A stretch of DNA of 7,355 bases, taken from NCBI GenBank assembly GCA_001817635.1, contig MHIS01000001.1, positions 1,055-8,409 on the forward strand, read 5' to 3'. Shown piece by piece: positions 1 to 4,869 of this stretch. A model generated the notes under the pieces. The model ran no database searches and had not been told where the DNA came from. It was given only the letters and a program-made list of their open reading frames with translations. The translations under genes and the position numbers were made by a program. The DNA comes from Candidatus Colwellbacteria bacterium GWA2_46_10 (GTDB lineage: Bacteria > Patescibacteriota > Minisyncoccia > UBA6257 > Colwellbacteraceae). The stretch's first letter is position 1, and every line of letters starts with the position of its first letter.

Positions 1-24
1 TAAGCACTCGATACTTTTAACCTT

Positions 25-55
25 GGCTAGGGGTTGTGGTCTAGTTCCCGAAGCC
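25..55. repeat. Imperfect inverted repeat around the adaptor-gene -35 box
   Basis: GGCT-a-GGG at 25-32 can pair with CCC-ga-AGCC at 47-55. The repeat encloses the putative -35 hexamer and stops just before the -10 box. Its position fits an operator that would block RNA polymerase, but the match is short and interrupted. It could equally be part of the end of the upstream gene or chance. No T-tract follows, so it is not a convincing terminator. Confidence 0.2.
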
Positions 56-62
56 ATATAAT
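34..62 (+). promoter_or_regulatory. Putative sigma70-type promoter of the exporter operon
   Basis: A perfect TATAAT lies at 57-62. A weak -35 (TTGTGG, 34-39) sits upstream with a 17-nt spacer. Transcription would start near 69, leaving a leader of about 9 nt before the ATG at 78 and no room for a Shine-Dalgarno site. The -10 is strong and the -35 poor, so an activator or the inverted repeat around it may matter. This is a pattern-based call. Confidence 0.55.
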
Positions 63-77
63 GGGCACGGTTGTCAA

Positions 78-1628
78 ATGAATAAGCTAATAGAACAGTT
101 AAAGGTACTCCTGCAAAAGATCGTTAGCCTAGCTAAAACAAGGCCAGTTTGGTTCTCGCTAGGAGTGATTGCCGTAGCCATACTAACGGTATTTACGCTG
201 GGAAACAGAAATACCTTGGCCGACTACGATGTTGAATCCGTTGGCCGTAGGGATGTGGTCAATTTGGTAGATGTAACGGGTAAGGTTAACTCTCCCGATA
301 AGGTAGATTTAGGCCTAGAGCGTGGCGGAAAGATCGCAAAGATCGAAGTTAGCGTCGGCGATGAGGTAAATGCCGGTAAGACTTTGGTAATCACTAACAA
401 TTCAGATCTATGGGCCGGGCTGGAGGAAGCTCAAGCCAACTTGGCGGTAGAGAAACTTAACTTAGAAGAAATTCGTGAGACTAGCGTGCTCGATGAAAGC
501 AGCGCATTTACCGATCTGGTGAATACGCTTCAGGATGCGCATACATCCGTGGAAGACGCTATTGAGAACAAGCTTAGTGAAATTTTTAGAGGTTCTGCAT
601 CGAGCAAGCAAATAGGGATTACTAGTGATTTTGGAACTATTATTTCTCTTGGTTTGTCCCTCGATGAAAAGTTAGATATCCGCTATAAAAAAACTAAAGT
701 AGACAAAGCCATAGTCGCCCAGGGAGATTTGGTAAATTCAATCACTAAAGACAATATTTTGGATACTACGGACGCTCTAGAGGAAACACTACTGGACGCC
801 CAGGATCTACTCGATGATGTCACAGATGCTTTTAACGATTATCATCCCAATGATCTAAGCTACCAAGAAAAAGTAGACGCCCAGCGCATAAATTTGTTTT
901 CGGCTCGTAATTTAGTTAGTGACGCTTTGATTGATCTGCGTAGCGCAAGACAAGATTACTTGGGAGAAGTAGCTTCCTTGGTTTCTGACAGTAGCAGCGA
1001 CTACTTACGCAGTGCCCTACTCCAGCAAGAAAGAGTGAATGCAGCTCAAGCGAGAGTGAATGCGGCTCTAGCTGAAATAGGCAAAAGCATCGTGAAAGCT
1101 CCTTTCTCGGGTACCGTTACAAAGATTGATACGGAGGTTGGAGAAATTGTATCTAGCAATTCCCCTATCGTTTCCATGATTTCAGATGCTGAATTTGAAA
1201 TAGAGGCGTATGTTGCCGAGGCGGATATCTCTAGGGTGACGGTGGGCAAAACAGCTAACGTTACCCTGGACGCATACGGTACGAATGAGAATTTCGTGGC
1301 AGAGTTGGTTTTTGTGGATCCTGCGGAAACCGTAATCGAGGGAGTTTCCACGTATAGAGCGCTCCTGCACTTCAAGAAAGTAGATGAACGTATCCGTTCG
1401 GGCATGACGGCTAATATAGAGATCGTTACCGGAGAGAGTAAAAATGTTCTGGCTATTCCCCAAAGAGCTGTGTTTGATAAGGATGGGAAAACATTGGTAA
1501 GAGTATTTGAAGGTAAGAAGATGGTTGAGAAAGAAGTTTCTACTGGTCTCAAGGGATTTGACGGTTACATAGAAATAACTAGTGGCCTGGAAGAGGGAGA
1601 ACAAGTGGTTGTTTTCTCTAGAGACTAA
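78..1628 (+). CDS. HlyD/MacA-family membrane fusion (adaptor) protein of an ABC exporter
   Basis: This is the adaptor subunit of a MacAB-like exporter, anchored in the cytoplasmic membrane and working outside it with the permease encoded two genes downstream. One N-terminal membrane helix (about residues 23-42) follows a short basic cytoplasmic tail. The first half of a lipoyl-like domain is at about 65-110 (GGKIAKIEVSVGDEV). A long, mainly helical hairpin rich in Asp, Glu, Leu and Ala spans about 111-335. The second lipoyl half is at about 338-370 (IVKAPFSGTVTKIDTEVGE), followed by a beta-barrel (about 371-450) and a membrane-proximal domain to the end. At 516 residues it is well over the roughly 370 typical of MacA/YknX, and the excess lies in the hairpin. 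No cysteine-bearing lipobox is seen. The ATG at 78 is chosen because it follows the TATAAT box and gives a complete anchor. The family is clear; the substrate is not. Confidence 0.9.
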   Translation: MNKLIEQLKVLLQKIVSLAKTRPVWFSLGVIAVAILTVFTLGNRNTLADYDVESVGRRDVVNLVDVTGKVNSPDKVDLGLERGGKIAKIEVSVGDEVNAGKTLVITNNSDLWAGLEEAQANLAVEKLNLEEIRETSVLDESSAFTDLVNTLQDAHTSVEDAIENKLSEIFRGSASSKQIGITSDFGTIISLGLSLDEKLDIRYKKTKVDKAIVAQGDLVNSITKDNILDTTDALEETLLDAQDLLDDVTDAFNDYHPNDLSYQEKVDAQRINLFSARNLVSDALIDLRSARQDYLGEVASLVSDSSSDYLRSALLQQERVNAAQARVNAALAEIGKSIVKAPFSGTVTKIDTEVGEIVSSNSPIVSMISDAEFEIEAYVAEADISRVTVGKTANVTLDAYGTNENFVAELVFVDPAETVIEGVSTYRALLHFKKVDERIRSGMTANIEIVTGESKNVLAIPQRAVFDKDGKTLVRVFEGKKMVEKEVSTGLKGFDGYIEITSGLEEGEQVVVFSRD

Positions 1629-1642
1629 TCCCCTACTCTAAA

Positions 1643-2326
1643 ATGAAGCTGATAGAAGCCAAAGATCTTAAAAAAATATATGGCAATGATGGTGTGGATA
1701 CGGTTGCCCTGGATGGCATTTCTTTGGAGATAGATAGGGGTGAGTTTGTGGCTATTATGGGTCCTTCTGGATCCGGTAAATCAACTTTGCTTCATATCCT
1801 TGGCATGTTGGATAAACACACTAGCGGCACCTATCAATTCAATGGCAAAAGTATGGATCAATATAGTGAAGAGGAAATTGCTAAGGTGCGTAACAAAGAA
1901 ATCGGTTTTGTCTTCCAGGCGTTCAATTTACTCCCTCGCACCACCGTCTTAGAGAATGTCGAGCTGCCTCTTATCTATTCTGACGTGCCTGAGGAAGAAT
2001 GGCAGGACAAGGCTAACGCGGCCGTTGAGGCAGTTGGCCTATCTTCTCGCATTCATCACGAATCCGCCCAGCTATCAGGGGGAGAAAAGCAGAGAGTGGC
2101 TATAGCGAGGGCGCTCGTCAACGATCCAGAGATCATATTCGCGGATGAGCCTACGGGTAACTTGGATAGTAAATCGGGGAGGGCTTTGATGGAGATAATT
2201 TCCAAACTTAACCAAATGGGGAAAACGATAGTTTTGATCACCCACGAAGAGGACATAGCGGCCTATGCTAAAAGAGTTATCCATATGAGAGATGGGAAAA
2301 TAGAAAAAGATTTAATTAGAAAGTAA
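1643..2326 (+). CDS. ABC transporter ATP-binding protein, MacB/LolD type
   Basis: This is the cytoplasmic ATPase that powers the exporter, and it would act as a dimer on the permease encoded next. All nucleotide-binding motifs are present and in order: Walker [10 protein letters not shown] (40-48), Q-loop Gln92, ABC signature LSGGE (144-148), Walker B IIFADEP with catalytic Glu169, D-loop GNLD (172-175) and switch His201. The signature reads LSGGEKQR where LSGGQ is usual; this variant is common in the MacB/LolD/FtsE group and should be functional. The 227-residue length is normal for a stand-alone MacB/LolD-type ATPase. E. coli MacB fuses this domain to the permease, whereas here it is separate, as in Gram-positive YknY-type systems. 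It starts 14 nt after the adaptor stop, with no visible Shine-Dalgarno sequence. Substrate unknown. Confidence 0.95.
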   Translation: MKLIEAKDLKKIYGNDGVDTVALDGISLEIDRGEFVAIMGPSGSGKSTLLHILGMLDKHTSGTYQFNGKSMDQYSEEEIAKVRNKEIGFVFQAFNLLPRTTVLENVELPLIYSDVPEEEWQDKANAAVEAVGLSSRIHHESAQLSGGEKQRVAIARALVNDPEIIFADEPTGNLDSKSGRALMEIISKLNQMGKTIVLITHEEDIAAYAKRVIHMRDGKIEKDLIRK

Positions 2327-2327
2327 C

Positions 2328-3572
2328 ATGCGCCTAAAATACGGAATCCAAATAGCCCTCAAATCGTTAAAAATCAATAGATCTCGGTCTTTGCTCACCG
2401 TTCTAGGTATCCTTATCGGCATAACGGCGATCATTATGATGATGGCTATCGGACGAGGCGCGGAGAAGCTGATTTTGGGTGAAATCGGTGGTTTGGGGGC
2501 GGAGACCGTAGTGGTACGCCCAGGGAGAGAACCTAGTGGACCAACCGATATAGCGGATACCCTATTTAACGATTCTATCGGAGAGCGCGAAGCTGACCTT
2601 TTAGGGCAGAAGACCAATGTGCCGGATGTCATTGAGGTTGCGCCCGTGGTTATAGTGCCCGGAAGTGTTTCTTACGAGGGAGAGACTTATAAACCAACTA
2701 TTCTGGGCAGCTCCGCTGAGTTTATAGGAAAGAATTTCAAAGTGTTTCCAGAAACAGGGGAACTTTTTGGTGAGGCAGAAATCAGAGAAAAGGCTAGCGT
2801 CGCCGTGATTGGCCAGAAGGTCAAAGAGGAACTCTTTGGGGAAAGCGATGCTCTAGGAAAATCTATCAAGATCAAGGATAGAAAGTTCAGGATAGTTGGA
2901 ATATTTGAGAGCAAGGGGCAAGTCGCATTTTTCAACATAGATGAGTTGGTGGTTGTCCCCTACTCCACCGCACAGCTTTATATATTAGGTATCAATTACT
3001 TCCACGAAATCATTCTTAAAGCTTCTGGACCTGAGTATGTGGATAGAGTAGTTCACGACGCGGAGGTAACCCTCAGAGACGCTCACAACATAGATGACCC
3101 GGACAAAGACGATTTCTTTGTAGTGACTCAGCAAGGGTTAGCAGAGCAAATTCAGACCATTATTGGAGCACTTACGGCATTTCTCTCTTCCGTGGTGGCT
3201 ATTGCTTTGGTAGTAGGAGGAGTTGGGGTAATGAACATCATGCTTGTTTCGATAACCGAACGCACCAGAGAGATAGGCTTGCGCAAAGCGGTAGGAGCAA
3301 CCTCCAAGGACATAATGCAGCAGTTCTTACTTGAATCCGTTCTGTTAACTCTGATCGGAGGGGTATTGGGAATCATCTTAGGAGGAATACTCGCATATTT
3401 GGTATCGATCGTACTTTCTCACCTAGTAATTAGCACCTGGACATTCACCTTCCCCATATCGGCTGTCTTTTTGGGACTCGGCGTCACAGGAGCTGTGGGA
3501 TTGATCTTCGGCATATATCCTGCCAGGAATGCCGCAAGGAAACATCCCACGGAGGCTTTGAGGTATGAGTAA
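2328..3572 (+). CDS. ABC transporter permease, MacB/FtsX family
   Basis: This is the membrane subunit of the MacAB-like exporter. The first membrane helix is at about residues 21-42, preceded by an amphipathic, basic N-terminus. A large extracytoplasmic MacB-PCD-like domain fills about 45-270. Three further helices follow at about 278-306, 333-362 and 376-398. The conserved cytoplasmic coupling segment ERTREIGLRKAVGA (311-324) is present, as is the C-terminal YPARNAARKHPTEALRYE signature of the family. The 414-residue length is normal for a permease without a fused ATPase. It begins one base after the ATPase stop codon (TAAcATG), so the two are almost certainly co-translated. MacB-type pumps use mechanotransmission to move peptides, lipoproteins, toxins or antibiotics from the outer face of the membrane; which of these applies cannot be told from sequence. 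No terminator is seen before the next promoter at 3588. Confidence 0.94.
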   Translation: MRLKYGIQIALKSLKINRSRSLLTVLGILIGITAIIMMMAIGRGAEKLILGEIGGLGAETVVVRPGREPSGPTDIADTLFNDSIGEREADLLGQKTNVPDVIEVAPVVIVPGSVSYEGETYKPTILGSSAEFIGKNFKVFPETGELFGEAEIREKASVAVIGQKVKEELFGESDALGKSIKIKDRKFRIVGIFESKGQVAFFNIDELVVVPYSTAQLYILGINYFHEIILKASGPEYVDRVVHDAEVTLRDAHNIDDPDKDDFFVVTQQGLAEQIQTIIGALTAFLSSVVAIALVVGGVGVMNIMLVSITERTREIGLRKAVGATSKDIMQQFLLESVLLTLIGGVLGIILGGILAYLVSIVLSHLVISTWTFTFPISAVFLGLGVTGAVGLIFGIYPARNAARKHPTEALRYE

Positions 3573-3587
3573 GACCTAAACCATCCG

Positions 3588-3617
3588 TTGACATCTTCTA
3601 GAGATATTGGTTATAAA
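3588..3617 (+). promoter_or_regulatory. Strong sigma70-type promoter of the structured RNA gene
   Basis: A perfect -35 hexamer TTGACA (3588-3593) is followed after 18 nt by TATAAA (3612-3617; five of six match TATAAT). It lies 16 nt after the permease stop codon. Predicted transcription start is near 3622-3624, exactly where the self-complementary region begins. Together with the rpmA promoter it has the best -35 box in the window, which fits a constitutively and highly expressed RNA. Confidence 0.75.
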
Positions 3618-3653
3618 TGAAGTCCACGGTCGGCCGCATGGTTGGTCGACGGG

Positions 3654-3734
3654 ACCGAGAGGCGAGGCACCCGGACGTGAGTCCCGAAATGGGATTCCTC
3701 CCCCTGCGAGGGACTCCCGGGTGCCCCTCTCGGT
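3654..3734 (+). repeat. Long hairpin (24 bp) in the structured RNA
   Basis: ACCGAGAGG at 3654-3662 pairs perfectly with 3726-3734. GGCACCCGG at 3666-3674 pairs perfectly with 3717-3725, leaving a CGA bulge on the 5' arm only. AGTCCC at 3680-3685 pairs perfectly with GGGACT at 3710-3715 across an asymmetric internal loop (5 nt against 1). The apical 3686-3709 segment is C-rich. AGTCCC can instead pair with GGGATT at 3691-3696, giving a smaller local hairpin. Confidence 0.8.
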
Positions 3735-3794
3735 GCAGATCTTTGGTTTAAGGACGTTGGACGGGTGTTTCTCCGAGAGACTACCGTCTGACGT

Positions 3795-3920
3795 GGTGGT
3801 GAATCGGGTACGCGCAATGGTGCTCCAGAGCCGACCTCGTCGTGTCGGCATCCTCCCTGGATGGTAAGGAAGACCCTTGAGGGCTTCTTGGCTCTTCCTG
3901 TACCTGCGTACCTCACCACC
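3795..3920 (+). repeat. Long-range 15-bp helix enclosing a multi-hairpin domain of the RNA
   Basis: GGTGGTGA (3795-3802) pairs perfectly with TCACCACC (3913-3920), and GGTACGC (3807-3813) pairs perfectly with GCGTACC (3906-3912). The only interruption is a 4-nt bulge ATCG on the 5' arm. The helix abuts the preceding stem-loop (3754-3794) with no unpaired base, so the two could stack coaxially. It encloses three local hairpins at 3830-3849, 3849-3863 and 3869-3887. The 3' arm can alternatively form a local hairpin, CCACC 3916-3920 with GGTGG 3925-3929. Confidence 0.75.
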
Positions 3921-3932
3921 ATTCGGTGGAAC

Positions 3933-3962
3933 GGCTCGTCAATGTGGCGAGCCTTTGTGTTT
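3933..3962 (+). terminator. Rho-independent terminator of the structured RNA
   Basis: A 6-bp GC-rich stem GGCTCG (3933-3938)/CGAGCC (3948-3953) with a 9-nt loop is followed by TTTGTGTTT (3954-3962). The T-tract is on the plus side only, so it should stop plus-strand transcripts, including any read-through from the exporter operon. It overlaps the stop codon of the minus-strand small gene at 3961-3963. Confidence 0.8.
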
Positions 3963-4107
3963 ATGGATTAGCCTTTTCTATAACAATTGGTGCTCGGCTT
4001 GAATCATTTCCCATGATGTATCCAACTCCATAGGCGCAAAGCACAAGCAGAAAGACCAGAGCGGCGATTTGCACCTCCTTCTTTTTTGACCATTCTTTGA
4101 TTGACAT
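3961..4107 (-). CDS. Small single-pass membrane protein, 48 aa, function unknown
   Basis: The frame encodes a short basic N-terminus (MSIKEWSKKKE), one membrane helix at about residues 12-32 and a 16-residue polar tail ending at an outward-facing PIVIEKANP. The polarity (Lys-rich inside, tail outside) predicts an N-in, C-out topology. The helix ends in AYGVGYIMG, very like AYGLGYQAG at the end of the protease anchor encoded at 4870-6117, and the tail IVIE resembles that protein's ISVE. Anchors of this style precede extracytoplasmic domains in Patescibacteria, so it may be a stand-alone remnant or a true small protein. The frame continues upstream to an ATG at 4194, but that would run 52 bases into rpmA, so the ATG at 4107 is preferred; a -10-like TAAAAT sits just upstream of it. 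I do not recognise a function. Confidence 0.6.
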   Translation of the reverse strand: MSIKEWSKKKEVQIAALVFLLVLCAYGVGYIMGNDSSRAPIVIEKANP

Positions 4108-4129
4108 CAAATATATTTTAACCCATACT
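4101..4129 (+). promoter_or_regulatory. Promoter of rpmA
   Basis: A perfect TTGACA (4101-4106) and CATACT (4124-4129; four of six matches to TATAAT) are separated by 17 nt. Transcription would start near 4136, leaving about 7 nt before the ATG at 4143. The upstream AGGGG (4130-4134) would then largely fall outside the mRNA and could not serve as a ribosome binding site. The -35 box overlaps the start codon of the divergent small gene. Confidence 0.65.
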
Positions 4130-4143
4130 AGGGGCGTTATAAA
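4115..4143 (-). promoter_or_regulatory. Possible divergent promoter of the small membrane protein
   Basis: On the minus strand TTTATA (4143-4138, four of six to TTGACA) is followed after 17 nt by TAAAAT (4120-4115, five of six). Transcription would begin at about 4108, effectively at the ATG at 4107, giving a leaderless message. It overlaps the rpmA promoter almost completely, so the two cannot be occupied together. The -35 is weak and the call tentative. Confidence 0.4.
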
Positions 4144-4424
4144 TGGCACATACAAAGGCAGGAGGTTCAACAAAGAACCTTCGCGATTCAGCATCTAAAA
4201 GATTAGGCGTTAAGCGCCACGATGGCCAAGGTGTAAAAGCTGGTGAGATTTTGGTGCGCCAAAGAGGTACTCAATTCGTCCCTGGAGTGGGTGTAAGAAG
4301 AGGGGCAGATGATACTCTCTACGCTGCCGTAGCGGGTGTAGTCAAATTCTTATCTAGAAGCAAGGTAAAGTTCAACGGACACAAGCGTGCCATAAAGGTA
4401 GTGAAGATACTGAGTGCTAAATAG
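4143..4424 (+). CDS. rpmA: Large-subunit ribosomal protein L27
   Basis: L27 is a bacterial large-subunit protein whose flexible N-terminus reaches the peptidyl transferase centre and helps position tRNA. The 93-residue product starts [12 protein letters not shown], the hallmark N-terminus that reaches the tRNA ends, followed by [21 protein letters not shown] and the [20 protein letters not shown] core of the family. The N-terminus lacks the cleavable extension found in Firmicutes L27, so no Prp-type processing is expected. In most bacteria rpmA follows rplU (L21) in an operon with obg; here it is alone with its own promoter. Its stop codon lies inside the 3' end of the opposing rplI (8 bp of overlap). 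Identity is secure and the start is the only sensible one. Confidence 0.97.
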   Translation: MAHTKAGGSTKNLRDSASKRLGVKRHDGQGVKAGEILVRQRGTQFVPGVGVRRGADDTLYAAVAGVVKFLSRSKVKFNGHKRAIKVVKILSAK

Positions 4425-4869
4425 AGAGTGGTTTTATCTCTATCGTAAAAGTATCCCTTACTCCCCCGCCCAAGTTTAAAGAAATCGTGTGGCGCCCCAT
4501 CCCTTTGATGGGTTTTTTGATTTCCACTTCCCCTTGTCCGGCGATTGTGGGGTCGTAGAGTTTAAAAGCTTCTTGGATATCGGAGGCCTTCACCGAATGA
4601 AAGATCTCTCCCCTCTTCCCTACTTCTATCAAAACAGGAACAGGATTTTCTTCCGTACGCTTTCTTAGATCCTCTAATGTTTTTCTAAGCTCCGTATCCT
4701 TAGCACTTTTCTCTTGGGTTTGTTTTTCAACGCTTTGGCTCTCTTTTCGTGTAGCTGCTTTGGCCAGCCCTTTGGGGATTAGATAGTTTCTCGCATAGCC
4801 ATTAGAGGCGTTTTTCACCTCTCCGCGTCTCCCTAGGCCCTTCACGTCTTCTAGTAAGAGTATTTGCAT
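4417..4869 (-). CDS. rplI: Large-subunit ribosomal protein L9
   Basis: L9 binds 23S rRNA near the L1 stalk base, extends away from the ribosome and supports frame maintenance and collision tolerance. The 150 residues show the full two-domain layout. The N-domain starts [18 protein letters not shown] with the family signature [13 protein letters not shown] (24-36). A Lys/Glu/Gln-rich connecting helix spans about 40-75. The C-terminal domain covers about 76-150 and includes GEIFHSV and the [15 protein letters not shown] stretch. The length is standard. The start codon directly abuts the protease stop (TAGATG), so it is probably translated by coupling on a ctp-rplI transcript rather than with the usual rpsF-ssb-rpsR neighbours. 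Retention of L9 helps place the organism within the CPR, since several CPR groups have lost it. Confidence 0.96.
   Translation of the reverse strand: MQILLLEDVKGLGRRGEVKNASNGYARNYLIPKGLAKAATRKESQSVEKQTQEKSAKDTELRKTLEDLRKRTEENPVPVLIEVGKRGEIFHSVKASDIQEAFKLYDPTIAGQGEVEIKKPIKGMGRHTISLNLGGGVRDTFTIEIKPLSI
4421..4443. repeat. AT-rich hairpin at the rpmA/rplI convergent junction
   Basis: ATAGAGA (4421-4427) and TCTCTAT (4437-4443) form a perfect 7-bp stem with a 9-nt loop, located where the two convergent genes meet. The stem holds only two G-C pairs and has no clean T-tract after it on either strand, so it is at best a weak bidirectional terminator or 3'-end stabiliser. It lies mostly inside the rplI coding end. 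Confidence 0.3.

Larger units (their letters stand above)
3622..3962 (+). ncRNA. Unidentified, highly structured RNA of about 335 nt with own promoter and terminator
   Basis: A strong promoter ends at 3617 and an intrinsic terminator spans 3933-3962. The stretch between is GC-rich (42 of 60 bases at 3661-3720 are G or C) next to AT-richer genes, and full of complementary segments. Helices visible by eye: 3654-3662/3726-3734 and 3666-3674/3717-3725 (9 bp each), 3680-3685/3710-3715; 3754-3757/3791-3794, 3760-3764/3784-3788; a long-range 3795-3802/3913-3920 plus 3807-3813/3906-3912; 3830-3835/3844-3849; 3849-3853/3859-3863; 3869-3872/3884-3887 with 3874-3876/3881-3883; and a possible closing stem 3622-3627/3926-3932 with one bulge. 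Open frames on both strands here are Arg/Gly/Pro-rich and unlike any protein. I looked for RNase P core motifs, the tmRNA tag, T-arm and CCA end, the SRP GGAAG domain and a tRNA fold, and found none complete. A very divergent version of one of these remains possible. Confidence 0.75.

Noticed and set aside
1..77. A tRNA or gene end in the first 77 bases
   Set aside because: There is no cloverleaf or T-arm, and no frame with recognisable coding. Only the promoter and a short inverted repeat can be supported.
3636..3655. tmRNA-like 5' signature (GGTTGGTCGACGGGAC, compare GGTTTCGACGGG)
   Set aside because: There is no acceptor stem partner, T-loop (TTCAA-type), encoded tag ending in LAA, or 3' CCA in the expected places.
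3773..3790. GAGACTA resembling the R element of group I introns
   Set aside because: No matching S element or P, Q and P3/P8 framework is visible, and there is no interrupted gene around it.
3849..3876. Resemblance to an HDV-like ribozyme (GCATCC...GGATGG-TAAGG, with GGTCGG upstream at 3629-3634 and CCGACC at 3831-3836)
   Set aside because: The J4/2-like segment lacks the catalytic C of GGCTAAGG. The would-be P1 strands are about 200 nt apart with large helices between them, and P2 and P3 cannot be drawn convincingly. The pieces probably match by chance.
3607..3922. Open frames of 86, 91 and 103 codons on both strands across the intergenic region
   Set aside because: They overlap one another, are Arg/Gly/Pro-rich, show no domain or membrane pattern, and coincide with perfect inverted repeats. 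They are by-products of GC-rich structured RNA sequence.
3622..3962. RNase P RNA as the identity of the structured RNA
   Set aside because: Length and context fit, but the near-universal P4 segments (GAAAGTCC-type near the 5' end, ACAGAA...GGCTTA-type near the 3' end) are not found on either strand. A covariance-model search could overturn this.
4108..4194. Longer N-terminus of the small minus-strand protein (start at 4194)
   Set aside because: It would read 52 bases into rpmA antisense, give an odd second hydrophobic stretch, and ignore the -10-like box directly before the ATG at 4107.
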